NCBI GenBank assembly: GCA_030041335.1
Contig: JASHOB010000137.1
Location: forward strand, 1 to 64,000
Direction: 5' to 3'
From: Alphaproteobacteria bacterium
GTDB lineage: Bacteria; Pseudomonadota; Alphaproteobacteria; ATCC43930; CGMCC-115725
Length of the DNA: 64,000 nucleotides
Below the pieces are notes generated by a model. That model saw only the letters and a list, made by a program, of their open reading frames with translations. It ran no database searches and was not told the DNA's origin. A program made the position numbers and the translations under genes. Shown here piece after piece: positions 52,722 to 62,965 of this stretch. Numbering within the stretch: position 1 is the first letter of the stretch; the number at the start of each line of letters is the position of its first letter.

Positions 52722-53443
52722 TTGTGCTGTTCACGGACTTTGGGTTGCACGGTCCCTATACGGGTCAGATGAAGGCGGTGCTGCACCAGATGGCGCCGGG
52801 CACACCCATTGTTGATCTGTTCGCTGATGCGCCGGCCGGCAACCCGAAGGCATCAGCCTACCTGTTGGCGGCTTATGCTATGTGGTTCCCGGCCGGAACC
52901 ATCTTTCTCTGCGTCGTCGACCCCGGCGTCGGTGGCGCCCGCCCGCCCGTTATCGTGGAGGCCGACGGCCGGTGGTATGTCGGCCCCGGCAATGGATTGT
53001 TCGAGCTGATTCAACGTCGTGCCCGGGCGACTCGCCGCTGGCATATCGACTGGAAGCCAGAGCGGCTATCGGCAAGTTTTCATGGGCGCGATCTCTTCGC
53101 ACCGGTTGCAGCCATGTTGGGACGCGGAGAGCCGCCGCTGGGCCGGCCTTACCAAGATGGCGTGCATCGCCAGGCAGAATGGCCTGATGATTTTTGCGCG
53201 ATCGTTTACATCGACCATTTCGGCAACGCCATGACGGGGCTGAGGGCGGCAATGCTGCCCTCCGATGCCAGGCTTGCGGCGGCCGATCGGGTATTCGAAC
53301 GCGCGAGAACATTCGGCGACCTGCCGCCCGGCGCGGGTTTCTGGTACGAGAATTCGAACGGGCTTGCGGAGATTGCCGTCAATCTGGGACGCGCCGACGA
53401 TGAGTTCGGTTTGACGATCGGCATTCCGGTCCAGATCGTCTAA
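52718..53443 (+). CDS. SAM hydroxide adenosyltransferase (DUF62 / chlorinase-fluorinase family)
   Basis: A 241-residue protein of the SAM hydrolase family. The N-terminus IVLFTDFGLHGPYTGQMKAV carries the Asp and Tyr of the active site. VVDPGVGG and FHGRDLFAPVAAML hold the water-positioning Arg-Asp region, and IVYIDHFGNAMTG starts the C-terminal beta-barrel. Members lacking the halogenase loop hydrolyse S-adenosylmethionine to adenosine and methionine. No long halogenase-type insertion is evident. Overlaps the leader ORF (ATGA). The divergent adenosine-specific-kinase gene may handle the adenosine produced. Confidence 0.9.
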   Translation: MIVLFTDFGLHGPYTGQMKAVLHQMAPGTPIVDLFADAPAGNPKASAYLLAAYAMWFPAGTIFLCVVDPGVGGARPPVIVEADGRWYVGPGNGLFELIQRRARATRRWHIDWKPERLSASFHGRDLFAPVAAMLGRGEPPLGRPYQDGVHRQAEWPDDFCAIVYIDHFGNAMTGLRAAMLPSDARLAAADRVFERARTFGDLPPGAGFWYENSNGLAEIAVNLGRADDEFGLTIGIPVQIV

Positions 53444-53649
53444 GATCGTCTCCTGCATCGATAGGTAACACCGCACCAGGCCGCTCCGCTTGCGGCAGGC
53501 GCCAGAGAGCCCCATTCTCCTATTGTCTCTACTGGAAACCCAATCCATCGGGTCAGCCCCGACGAAGCGGCTAATGGCCGCTCGGCGATAGCGGTCGCTG
53601 CCTACTGGTCGGGTGGCCGCTGGCTGGGGTGTTCTGTCTGACAACGGCC

Positions 53650-54249
53650 TTACGATGCGCTCCCCAACAAGGGAACGATCGCGCCCGCCAGTTTGGCCCC
53701 GGATTCCGAGGAGGGCAAGAATTTGAGGAACTTACCCGTGCCGCTCATAACGTAAATCAGCGAGGAATGATCCATCAAATAGCTGCCGTCGGGCTCGTCG
53801 CGCCGTTTGTAATAAACGCCGAACTCCTTGGCAACCGTAGCGGTGGCCGCCGCGTTGCCCACTAAGCCTTGGATGCGCGGGTCGAATGCCTTGACGTAGT
53901 TCGCCATCACTTTCGGCGTGTCGCGCGCCGGATCGATTGAGATGAAAAGGGGAACTACATTTTTCGCATCCGGGCCGAGCTTCGCCATCGCTTGAGCGAT
54001 GTTGTTGAGCGCAGTTGGGCAAGCGTCCGGACAATAGGTGTAGCCGAAATAGATCAGCATCGTCTTGCCGCGGTAGGTCTGATCGGTCACGGTCATACCG
54101 GTGTTGGCATCGGTCAACTTGAAAGGCCCGCCGATGTCGGGTGAAGCGGCTGAGGGCCGCTCCAGCCATACGACCGCGCCTGCCACGGCAATCGCCGCCG
54201 TGATGGCAATCAGCACCAGCAGAATGCCGATCCGGAACTTTTGAGCCAT
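53650..54249 (-). CDS. SCO1/SenC copper chaperone-like protein
   Basis: A 199-residue membrane-anchored thioredoxin-fold protein. It has one N-terminal TM helix (IGILLVLIAITAAIAVAGAVVW), the copper/redox motif Cys73-P-D-A-Cys77 in FGYTYCPDACPTAL, and the third copper ligand His161 in LMDHSSL. SCO proteins deliver copper to the CuA site of cytochrome c oxidase or act as periplasmic thiol reductases. No oxidase genes are in the window, so this is an orphan copy. Confidence 0.93.
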   Translation of the reverse strand: MAQKFRIGILLVLIAITAAIAVAGAVVWLERPSAASPDIGGPFKLTDANTGMTVTDQTYRGKTMLIYFGYTYCPDACPTALNNIAQAMAKLGPDAKNVVPLFISIDPARDTPKVMANYVKAFDPRIQGLVGNAAATATVAKEFGVYYKRRDEPDGSYLMDHSSLIYVMSGTGKFLKFLPSSESGAKLAGAIVPLLGSAS

Positions 54250-54616
54250 GGCGGCATACTACACCCACCAATGGCCACGCCAATCTGCTCGCTTGCGGCA
54301 ATTTGGCCAGCTAACAGCGAATTTAGGCATGCCGACCGCTTGCGCCGTGCTTTCCTGCTGAAAAAAGTGTGCATCGTCGCACCCAAGGAGAATATTTGTC
54401 GTGATTTCAAATACCCTAGGTTCGATTTTGTAGTTCAAGACCGGGGCGAACTGGACGGTTGGACACGATCATGCGCGATTCATTCGCCTGTGCCCGCGAT
54501 TGTGACCGCCATCGGCGGCTGGTATTGCTAAGGTCCCGGCGCGTTCGTTGGGCAAGATCCGCCTAATTGCGTCCCGATATCGCCAACGCGGACGTCGCGA
54601 CTGCAGGAGGCATGAC
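54250..54616. other. Intergenic, nothing recognised
   Basis: About 370 bases between divergent genes. It must hold promoters for the SCO1-like and dehalogenase-like genes, but no clear consensus is seen. Confidence 0.4.
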
Positions 54617-55294
54617 ATGACCGCTCGGCTTCCCGGGATTCGCGCCTGGGTCTTCGATGCCTATGGGACCGTGTTCGATTTCAGGTCGGCAGTGGCTCGT
54701 TGTGGGGCAGCATTGGGTGATCGGGCCGGCGCTCTCACCATGCTATGGCGCGAAAAGCAATTGCAGTACAGCTGGCTACGCTCGCTGCAAGGACGTCACG
54801 CCGATTTCTGGAAGGTGACGGGCGATGCACTCGACTATGCACTTGAAGCCCTTGCCATCGATCAACCTGACCTACGTGATACATTGATGGAACTTTATAA
54901 GACACTCGATGTCTTCCCAGAAGTTCCGTCGGTCCTCGAGCAACTTAAATCACGCGGGTTCAAGACGGCAATTCTCTCAAATGGAACGTCGATCATGCTT
55001 AGCGCGGCAATCGATCATGCCGGCATCGGGCCATTCCTTGATTGTGCGCTCTCTATTGAGGAAGTCGGCATCTATAAGCCCGCACCCCAAGTTTATCAGC
55101 TAGCCGTCGACAGGCTCGGCGTAACGCCAGAAGAAATCTCTTTCCAATCCTCGAATGCTTGGGATGTGTATGCAGCATCGGCATTCGGCATGCGGACGGT
55201 CTGGTGTAACCGGAATCGGCAAAACCACGAGCGCCTTCCCGGACGCCCCGATCGAGAAGTTAGCGATCTTGGGGGCCTACTCGAGCTCGTTTAA
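54617..55294 (+). CDS. HAD-superfamily haloacid dehalogenase type II-like protein
   Basis: A 225-residue HAD protein. Motif I is WVFDAYGTVFDF with nucleophile Asp14, motif II AILSNGTS, the motif III Lys is in EVGIYKPAPQVYQLA, and motif IV is in SSNAWDVYAASAFGM. The F-D-A-Y-G-T-x-F-D form and SSNAWD are specific to L-2-haloacid dehalogenases and close relatives; classical phosphatases have D-x-D at motif I. It would hydrolyse L-2-haloalkanoates, though physiological substrates of many homologues are unknown. Start ATG 54617 with AGGAGG upstream. Confidence 0.88.
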   Translation: MTARLPGIRAWVFDAYGTVFDFRSAVARCGAALGDRAGALTMLWREKQLQYSWLRSLQGRHADFWKVTGDALDYALEALAIDQPDLRDTLMELYKTLDVFPEVPSVLEQLKSRGFKTAILSNGTSIMLSAAIDHAGIGPFLDCALSIEEVGIYKPAPQVYQLAVDRLGVTPEEISFQSSNAWDVYAASAFGMRTVWCNRNRQNHERLPGRPDREVSDLGGLLELV

Positions 55295-55574
55295 TCGTCT
55301 TGTTCTGGGATGAGCGCCGCTTCGCAGGTCTCACTGGCTGAGTCGGTGCTTGTTTCACATCGCCGATCGGCGCCACGTCCAATCTCGTGGCAGCACGAAA
55401 TCACGATCGCAGCGCTCTCCCAATGACTGCTCGAACAAAGCGCTCGGCGCTGCCCTTCGACGCGGGATCGCAAGCCATTTGGGGTCGGGACCAAGCACGG
55501 CGGGAGTTGGCTGAAAGAGGACGAACCGCATTCAGCAACGGAGACAGCCGCCCGAGGCCGCGTATCCGGTGACT

Positions 55575-56783
55575 CTATTCCGCCGAAATGAGCTGACCGA
55601 TCGGCACCATCTTCTTGCCGTCGAAACGAGCGATCTGCGCCTGATGGAACGCGTCATAATTGTAGGGCGTGATGCGGAAGCGGATGCCCGGCAGTGACAT
55701 CGGTACGGGGACATCGAGATGTGTCGCAACCTTGACGACGTTCGCTCGCGTCAGATTGTCGCCGCAGCCTTTCAATACGTCGATCAGCAAGTTGGCGGCA
55801 CCGAACGCGACGGAATTCAACACGGAACTGGGGTCAGGGCTCGATGTGTTATATTTTTCCATCCATGCCTGGAACGCCTTGAAATCGGGTGAATCGCCCC
55901 ATTGCGCCTTGTCGGTCGGATCCTTGAGCGCGGTAAGCGAAATGGTGCCGACCGCGTTTTCGTATCCAACGGGTTTGAAGGCCGCCTCAGGGATCGCGGC
56001 GATCGCCGGGATTATGTGCAGCGGATGCCAGCCGAGATCGATCGCCTTATGCAGCGCCTGCGCCACCGCCTTCGGCAGCGCATAGTCCGCGAACACCGTC
56101 GCATGGGTCTGCGCCAGGCTGATAATCTGTGAATCCACGGTCGGGTCCGTCGGCTCGAAGCTAAGCGCAGCCACGATCATCTTGGGCGCCTTGTCGCCGA
56201 GCCCGAGGCGCAGACCCTTGAGGAAACTGCCGCCGAGATCACCGTTCTGATACAGTACGGCTATCGTCGCAGCGGGCTTGTTCTTCAAGATGTATTCTGC
56301 GTCGATGCGCCCTTCCGTCACATAATCGAGTCCGCCCGGAATGCTCCAGGGAAAATTCTTCGGATCGTTGAATTGCGGCGCCCCAGAGACAAGAAAGAGC
56401 TGAGGCACTTTCTGGGCATTGAGGTATTTGCGGACGGCGAGGTTGGTCGGTGTCCCGGTCGAGCCGAAGACCACGAAAACTTTGTCCTCCTCGACCAACT
56501 TGCGGGTCTGCTCGACAGTTCGCGCTGGGTTGTAGCCGTCGTCATAGAGGATGAAATCGATCTTGCGGCCGTTCACGCCGCCCTGGTCATTGATCATCTT
56601 GAAGAAGGTGATCTGCGCCTTGGCAGCGTTGCCATTCGCGGAAACCGGGCCGGACAGCGGCGCCGTTTGACCGATCTTGATCTCAGTGTCGGTGACGCCT
56701 GGATCATAATGCTTTTGCGCAAACGATGGCGACGCGGCCAGAGCACAAAAAGCCAGCGCTCTGGCCAAGATCGAAAACCGCAT
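55575..56783 (-). CDS. Branched-chain-amino-acid-type ABC substrate-binding protein
   Basis: A 402-residue periplasmic binding protein with a signal peptide (MRFSILARALAFCALAASPSFA) and the LivK-type blocks IKIGQTAPLSGPVSANGN, IDFILYDDGYNPARTVEQTR, VFVVFGSTGTPTNLAVRKYL and IAVLYQNGDLGGSFLKGL. Proteins of this family next to aromatic oxygenases often bind aromatic acids rather than amino acids. It starts 10 bases after the Rieske oxygenase stop, so the two are one operon. No cognate permease or ATPase genes are present in the window. Confidence 0.9.
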   Translation of the reverse strand: MRFSILARALAFCALAASPSFAQKHYDPGVTDTEIKIGQTAPLSGPVSANGNAAKAQITFFKMINDQGGVNGRKIDFILYDDGYNPARTVEQTRKLVEEDKVFVVFGSTGTPTNLAVRKYLNAQKVPQLFLVSGAPQFNDPKNFPWSIPGGLDYVTEGRIDAEYILKNKPAATIAVLYQNGDLGGSFLKGLRLGLGDKAPKMIVAALSFEPTDPTVDSQIISLAQTHATVFADYALPKAVAQALHKAIDLGWHPLHIIPAIAAIPEAAFKPVGYENAVGTISLTALKDPTDKAQWGDSPDFKAFQAWMEKYNTSSPDPSSVLNSVAFGAANLLIDVLKGCGDNLTRANVVKVATHLDVPVPMSLPGIRFRITPYNYDAFHQAQIARFDGKKMVPIGQLISAE

Positions 56784-56793
56784 TGAAAGGTGC

Positions 56794-58125
56794 CTACTCC
56801 GCCGCCATGCGCCAGCCTTTTGTCTTCTCGAGGAATCTGGCCTGCTGCTCGCCATAGGCGCTGGCAAGATCCTGGTCCTTGGGCGCGAGGAAGTAGCCGC
56901 CCGTCACCTCGGAATAGATGCCTGGCCGCGACACCGTGGCCGGCATCTCGCCGGCATCGCGCAGCTTGATCGCGGCGTCGATCAGGTGACGCCGGGTTAC
57001 CATGATCATGCGATCGCTGATAGTGAGGTGCTCCTTGGTGCGATTGGCGATCGCCCCCATGCTCTCGGTGACGGCATGGTCCTGTTGCGTGATGCCGTCG
57101 ATGCCCGAATAGGAATCGATGCGTTGCCGCCCTCGGTCGATCAGGTAATCGTTCTCGGCGCTCTGGATCAGACGGTCGCGACCGTACCAGTCGGTCGTGT
57201 TCGGCAGGAACTTGTCACTCGCTGCGCCCCGCGCCGGCGGACGCCCCGCCCGCTTGCGGCTGATCGCGAAGACCCGCACATGCGTATCGTCGAGCGGCAC
57301 CCACGCACGCAGCGACGTGCGGTCCTCGATCGGCGAGGTCGGCGTAATGGTCCAGAACGGAAAGATGAATTGCGCAAGCCGCCAGTAATTGGTCCTGTCG
57401 TCGATCGGCCGGTAGGCGCCGTACATCGCGCCCCAATCGGTCGCCGAGCCTTCGAACATGTACGGCTGGTCGGTGTAGCCGTAGCGCAGCGGATCGTAAC
57501 GCACCGGATCGTCTTCTGCTTCGTTCGGCTGACGGTTCAGCCCGTTGCCGTGAGCCGGCCCAAACATGCCGCCGTGAAGGAAGCCGGCATGCGAAGTATC
57601 GATGTCGCCTTCGAGCGCCTGGAGCCAGTTGCAGTTGCGCAGGAAGCCGCCGATATCGACTTCGTCTTCAGGGAAGAAATTGACCAAGAGCGCGGGCAGC
57701 GCCGGTGCCTGACCTGGGCCCATATAGGTCCATACCACGCCGTTGCGCTCGACGACTTTGTAGGCGGTGGCGCGAACCTTGTCCTTGAATTGGTATTGCG
57801 GCGGCACGTTCGGCATGTCGAGGCACTCGCCGTTCACGTCGAACTTCCAGCCGTGATAGATGCAGCGCAGGCCGCCCTGCTCGTTTCGTCCGTAAAACAG
57901 CGAGGCACAGCGATGTGGACATTCGTGGTCCATAATGCCAACGCGGCCTTGCGAGTCGCGCCACGCGATCAGCTTCTCGCCCAGCAGCAACAGCCGCACC
58001 GGCTCGCCCGCGGCCTTCAGGTCGCGCGAGGCAACCGCCGGGATCCAGTGGCGTCGCATCAGCTCGCCCATCGGCGTGCCTGGCCCGACGCGGCAGATCA
58101 GTTCGTTATCGGCTTGAGACAGCAT
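56794..58125 (-). CDS. Rieske aromatic ring-hydroxylating oxygenase, large subunit type
   Basis: A 443-residue Rieske non-heme iron oxygenase. The Rieske cluster ligands are Cys69-x-His71 and Cys88-x2-His91 (CPHRC ... CIYHGW). Mononuclear iron ligands are His179 and His184 in DIDTSHAGFLH, with a later Asp. The LQALEGDIDTSHAGFLHGG form and length resemble phthalate 4,5-dioxygenase or vanillate/3-chlorobenzoate-type single-component oxygenases, which need a separate reductase; none is adjacent. An upstream in-frame extension lacks conserved sequence, hence ATG 58125. Divergent from the IclR regulator at 58272. Confidence 0.92.
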   Translation of the reverse strand: MLSQADNELICRVGPGTPMGELMRRHWIPAVASRDLKAAGEPVRLLLLGEKLIAWRDSQGRVGIMDHECPHRCASLFYGRNEQGGLRCIYHGWKFDVNGECLDMPNVPPQYQFKDKVRATAYKVVERNGVVWTYMGPGQAPALPALLVNFFPEDEVDIGGFLRNCNWLQALEGDIDTSHAGFLHGGMFGPAHGNGLNRQPNEAEDDPVRYDPLRYGYTDQPYMFEGSATDWGAMYGAYRPIDDRTNYWRLAQFIFPFWTITPTSPIEDRTSLRAWVPLDDTHVRVFAISRKRAGRPPARGAASDKFLPNTTDWYGRDRLIQSAENDYLIDRGRQRIDSYSGIDGITQQDHAVTESMGAIANRTKEHLTISDRMIMVTRRHLIDAAIKLRDAGEMPATVSRPGIYSEVTGGYFLAPKDQDLASAYGEQQARFLEKTKGWRMAAE

Positions 58126-58210
58126 GGCGCGCCCACTCCCTTCCAGTTCTGCTAACCTGCCGTGCGGATTACGCGCAGATTTTTTTTGCTTGATCGCGCG
58201 CCCCACCAAA

Positions 58211-58248
58211 TGTTCGAATAACGAACAGGATTACGTAATCATCGAACA
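58211..58248. promoter_or_regulatory. IclR-type operator with three half-sites
   Basis: TGTTCG (58211-58216), 5-base spacer, CGAACA (58222-58227) form a perfect inverted repeat. A third CGAACA lies at 58243-58248, 21 bases (two turns) from the second. GTTCG half-sites arranged as a palindrome plus a direct repeat are known for IclR regulators of the PcaU/PobR group. It sits between the divergent Rieske oxygenase and IclR genes. Confidence 0.65.
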
Positions 58249-58271
58249 CTATAGCCAGACCGATTCAAGGG

Positions 58272-59060
58272 ATGTCAAGGATTTTGCCTATTCGTCCCAC
58301 AACTGCCGGCGCGCCGCATCGACGCGAAACCATGCATGGGTTGGCGAAGGGGCTCGCCATCATTGAGGCGTTTCGCGCGAAGCCGGAACTGACGATTGCT
58401 GGAGCTGCAGCCGCCTCCGGCGCGACGCGTGCGGCTGCACGGCGGTGCCTGCTGACGTTGGTGGAGCTCGGTTACATTGAGATGCGAGGCAAGTCATTCC
58501 GGTCGCTGCCCCGCCTCTCGCGACTCGGGTGTGTCTCCGATACGATCAGCTTGCCGCGCGCAGCGCAACCGATTTTAGAACGGCTGCGCGACGCAGTTGA
58601 GGAATCAATCTCGCTGGCGGTTCTGGAAGGTGACGAGGTGCTGTTCGTCGCGCGCGCCGAGGCGATTCGGATGGTATCGACTGGCATGCGGCTCGGCGCC
58701 ATGCTACCCGCCGCTATCACTGCTTCCGGCCGTGTCCTGCTGGCATCCTTACCCGACGGGGCATTAACGGAGAAGCTATCGGCGACCTCGGTCACTCGTC
58801 GCACGCCAAAAACCGTTGTCTCTATCAGCGGGCTTCGCAAAGCAATCGGTGAGGCTCGGACGCGCGGCTACGCCATGAACGACGAGGAGCTTGAGCTAGG
58901 TCTGCGTGCGCTCGCGGTTCCGGTGATCGATCATTCCGGCCGCACGGTCGCGGCGATCAGCGTCTCTGCTTCAGCTGCCCGCGTCACCGCTGCCTACATG
59001 GTGCGTGAGCTCTTCCCGCTGCTGCGCAAGCACGCCAGCCTTCTCGGCCGTATGTTGTAG
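58272..59060 (+). CDS. IclR-family regulator (PcaR/PobR-like)
   Basis: A 262-residue IclR protein. The N-terminal winged helix has GLAKGLAIIEAF and LTIAGAAAASGATRAAARRC (recognition helix). The GAF-like effector domain (~95-255) has VLEGDEVLFVARAE, LPAAITASGRVLLAS, ARTRGYAMNDEELELGLRAL and VPVIDHSGRTVAAISVSAS. That GR-x-LLA and E-x-x-x-G-x-R-x-x-A-V-P pattern is typical of aromatic-acid regulators such as PcaR, PobR and PcaU. Probable targets are the divergent Rieske oxygenase operon and pobA downstream. ATG 58272 is used; ATG 58332 is possible. Confidence 0.9.
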   Translation: MSRILPIRPTTAGAPHRRETMHGLAKGLAIIEAFRAKPELTIAGAAAASGATRAAARRCLLTLVELGYIEMRGKSFRSLPRLSRLGCVSDTISLPRAAQPILERLRDAVEESISLAVLEGDEVLFVARAEAIRMVSTGMRLGAMLPAAITASGRVLLASLPDGALTEKLSATSVTRRTPKTVVSISGLRKAIGEARTRGYAMNDEELELGLRALAVPVIDHSGRTVAAISVSASAARVTAAYMVRELFPLLRKHASLLGRML

Positions 59061-60587
<1,527 letters not shown>

Positions 60588-60589
60588 AT

Positions 60590-61264
60590 TCAACCTGACC
60601 GAATACTGCCGGCACCGATCGCCGAAAGCGGCGGGTGTGGCGCGGCTGCCGTCCTCACGCTCCCAAGACGCACCAACATTAAAAGTGCGGTGAAAGCGAT
60701 CAGTTCGGGTATGGCGCTCAGGAGGAACAGCGTTCGGCCGCTCAAGTGCATGGCCAGCATGACACCGCCGACGGCAGGACCGACTACCGCGCCGATGCGA
60801 CCGATGCCAAGCGCCCAACCGACGCCGGACGCGCGTATATAGGTGGGATAGTAGGCAGCGGCCAGGGCATTGGCGGTGTTCCGTCCGCAAATGATCCCAA
60901 TACCGGCTAGGGCCGCAGCGACCACGATAAACGCGACAGAACCGGATGCGCCAATCGCCGCAATTCCGATTGCGGCGACGACATAGGCCGACAGCAGGAC
61001 GACAAACAGGCTGCGGTGCTCGAGCACAGGCCCGATCACCCCACATGCAACCACGCCGCTCAATTGCAGCACGGCCAGAATAACGATCGACAGCGAGATT
61101 GAGAGCCCCGTATCGCTCAGCAGTCTGGAGCACATTTGGTGCTTACGCGATAACCCTGCCAAGCGCAGTACAGGGCTTTGACACCTTGGTGCCTTCTGAA
61201 ATTTCAATCTGATCGCGTTTGCGGAGAAGTTCGCCTCGGCTTTTTCGGTGAGTCCTCGAACCAA
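60590..61264 (-). pseudogene. Aromatic-acid MFS transporter (PcaK-type), C-terminal half only
   Basis: Homology starts only around residue 45: LSDTGLSISLSIVILAVLQL, then VLEHRSLFVVLLSAYVVAA, GIGIICGRNTANALAAAYYP, TYIRASGVGWALGIGRIGAV. This is the C-terminal six-helix half of the aromatic acid:H+ symporter (AAHS) family, with its YP-x-x-x-R-A-x-G-v-G-W signature. The N-terminal half with D-x-x-x-D/R motifs is absent and replaced by unrelated sequence. An AAHS transporter next to pobA fits 4-hydroxybenzoate uptake. The truncated copy is probably inactive. Confidence 0.8.
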
Positions 61265-61425
61265 ACTGTTATCGTAACAGACGGAATGTCGCCGTTAACC
61301 GTCGAGGCCGTGTTGACCGCCGCAATGTCGTCTGCCTTCGGAATGCGTTTGAGCCAGCTATTGATCTCATGCTCCAGATCGTGAATTTGCTGCGCGCCTG
61401 ACGCGTAAAAGAGCTTCATCCTCAT
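61204..61425 (-). CDS. Small hypothetical protein
   Basis: A 73-residue protein starting MRMKLFYASGAQQIHDLEHE and continuing INSWLKRIPKAD, then a beta-hairpin SVTITVWFE and a basic tail. The K-L-F ... L-E-x-E-I-N-x-W-L layout resembles small conserved proteins often located near universal stress protein genes in proteobacteria, but I do not know a function. An upstream in-frame extension looks non-coding. Two FNR-like boxes lie upstream (61635 and 61778). Confidence 0.6.
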   Translation of the reverse strand: MRMKLFYASGAQQIHDLEHEINSWLKRIPKADDIAAVNTASTVNGDIPSVTITVWFEDSPKKPRRTSPQTRSD

Positions 61426-61634
61426 CGCTGACTTTCCATTGGGGATCTGTCGGCCTGTTGCGTGGTTCGAAGTTGTTCGAGGTGTTCCGCATGCTGGATG
61501 CGAGCTCCGCGGAAATCCGAGCGCCCGACTTCGGCAAACTCGAGTTCCCAGGCCGCGACGTCTCGAAAACTGCTTTTCATCCGAGTATTGTTGAAGGCCA
61601 TGCGCCACAGTTGCACGGCGCAGCACAAAAATGT

Positions 61635-61648
61635 TTGATCTAGATCAG
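61635..61648. promoter_or_regulatory. FNR/FixK-type box (one mismatch)
   Basis: TTGAT CTAG ATCAG at 61635-61648 matches the FNR/FixK consensus TTGAT-N4-ATCAA except for the last base. It is about 210 bases upstream of the minus-strand small gene and about 205 bases before the universal stress protein gene. Confidence 0.5.
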
Positions 61649-61777
61649 GGAAACACGCATTCCTACCCAACCGGACGCTCGGAGGTTACGGGTTTAACGC
61701 GCCCGCGATCTGCGGTGGAGAAATCTACGACGCCTTCAGCATTGCAAATGAGACGGCGAGGTCTTTAGTCTGGGCCG

Positions 61778-61791
61778 TTGATTTGGATCAA
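61778..61791. promoter_or_regulatory. Perfect FNR/FixK-type box
   Basis: TTGAT TTGG ATCAA at 61778-61791 is an exact match to the FNR/FixK/ANR consensus. It is centred about 69 bases before the ATG of the universal stress protein gene at 61853, a spacing that allows the -41.5 activating position with a short leader. Confidence 0.75.
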
Positions 61792-61852
61792 TGTTGATAC
61801 CGCCTCATTGGATAGGGTGAATAGCGAAGGCGTCTTCAAAGGGAAAACCTCA

Positions 61853-62719
61853 ATGACCATCAAAGACCTTCTGGTTCATTTTGGCGACTCGGAACGCGCC
61901 GAATATCATTTGGCCGTGGCCAGCGAGCTCGCGAAGCGCCACTCGGCTCGTCTGACAGGTCTCTTTGTCGTCGAACCAAGCGTGGGCCCGCAAGCCCAAT
62001 TTGAATTTGCTCCGGGCGCGATTGGCGCAGCGAGCGGGGCCACGTCCCGAAGTCCCACAGCCGCGCCTCAGGCTCGTTTTGATTCAGCGGCAGTTGAGAG
62101 CCTTGAGGCCCGTTTCTTGGCTGTGACAAAGGAAAGCGGAATTCATGCCGAGTGGAACGCGGTAGTCGGGTCGGCGGCAACGGTGGCGGAATACGCACTC
62201 TACACTGATCTCACAATCGTCGGCCAACGGGATCCGGACCGGGCCGCTTCTAACGACTTTGGCAAGGTACCGGAGGCGGTTCTATTGGCGAGCGGCCGGC
62301 CTGTCTTGGTCATTCCATATGCGGGGAATTTTCGAACGATTGGCCATCGGGTAATGGTTGCGTGGAAGCGCGGACGCGAGGCCGCGCGGGCCGTCAACGA
62401 CGCGTCGCCAATTCTCGCCAAAGCCGACATTGTTACTTTGGTTGCCGTCAACCCAGACGCACCTGGGGCAGACGGCCTGGATTCGGCGAGCCGGATCGCC
62501 CAGCACCTGGCTCGACATGGCGTTAAGGTCCAGGTCGAGCGGCCTATAATCAAAGGCATCGACGACGCAACGGCCCTCCTTAATGCCGCAAGCGATACGG
62601 CGGCAGACCTTATTGTCGCTGGCGGCTACGGCCATTCTCGAATTCGCGAGTTGGCTTTGGGAGGCGTGACCAGGGCACTACTCAATGAGATGGTCGCCCC
62701 AATTCTCATGTCTCATTAA
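61853..62719 (+). CDS. Tandem-domain universal stress protein
   Basis: A 288-residue protein with two UspA-like domains. Domain 1 (1-150) starts IKDLLVHFGDSE, has LAKRHSARLTGLFVVE and a long Ala/Gly-rich insert. Domain 2 (~165-288) has VMVAWKRGREAARAVNDA and VAGGYGHSRIRELALGGVTR, where G-x2-G-x9-G-(S/T) ATP-binding residues are partly kept (GGYGHSR ... GGVTRALL). Such proteins help survival under low oxygen or stasis. The perfect FNR/FixK box upstream predicts oxygen-controlled expression. ATG 61853 follows AAAGGGAAA; an upstream extension would run into the FNR box. Confidence 0.9.
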   Translation: MTIKDLLVHFGDSERAEYHLAVASELAKRHSARLTGLFVVEPSVGPQAQFEFAPGAIGAASGATSRSPTAAPQARFDSAAVESLEARFLAVTKESGIHAEWNAVVGSAATVAEYALYTDLTIVGQRDPDRAASNDFGKVPEAVLLASGRPVLVIPYAGNFRTIGHRVMVAWKRGREAARAVNDASPILAKADIVTLVAVNPDAPGADGLDSASRIAQHLARHGVKVQVERPIIKGIDDATALLNAASDTAADLIVAGGYGHSRIRELALGGVTRALLNEMVAPILMSH

Positions 62720-62965
62720 TTCGCGCATTTGCCCGATTTAGCCGAGTCTTGATTTGAAGTTGGGTACGCCGGGTAACGGTGATGTGCCGGGAGGTGGCTC
62801 TGTCTTTTCGCCGAACGCTTGATGAGCTTGGCGATGCGGCCGAAACAGGCTTGTCCGAGATTGTCCAAGTCCGCAGGCGACGCCCGAAAACCTCGCTATT
62901 GATCGCGCGGCACACGATCCGGCATCGAAGCTGGCAGCGCGCCAACGCAACGTCGGGCGGCGGCG

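Noticed and set aside
61422-61670. Minus-strand frame of 82 codons upstream of the small 61204 gene
   Set aside because: It overlaps the FNR-like box and the start of the small gene and has no ribosome binding site; possible but not supported.
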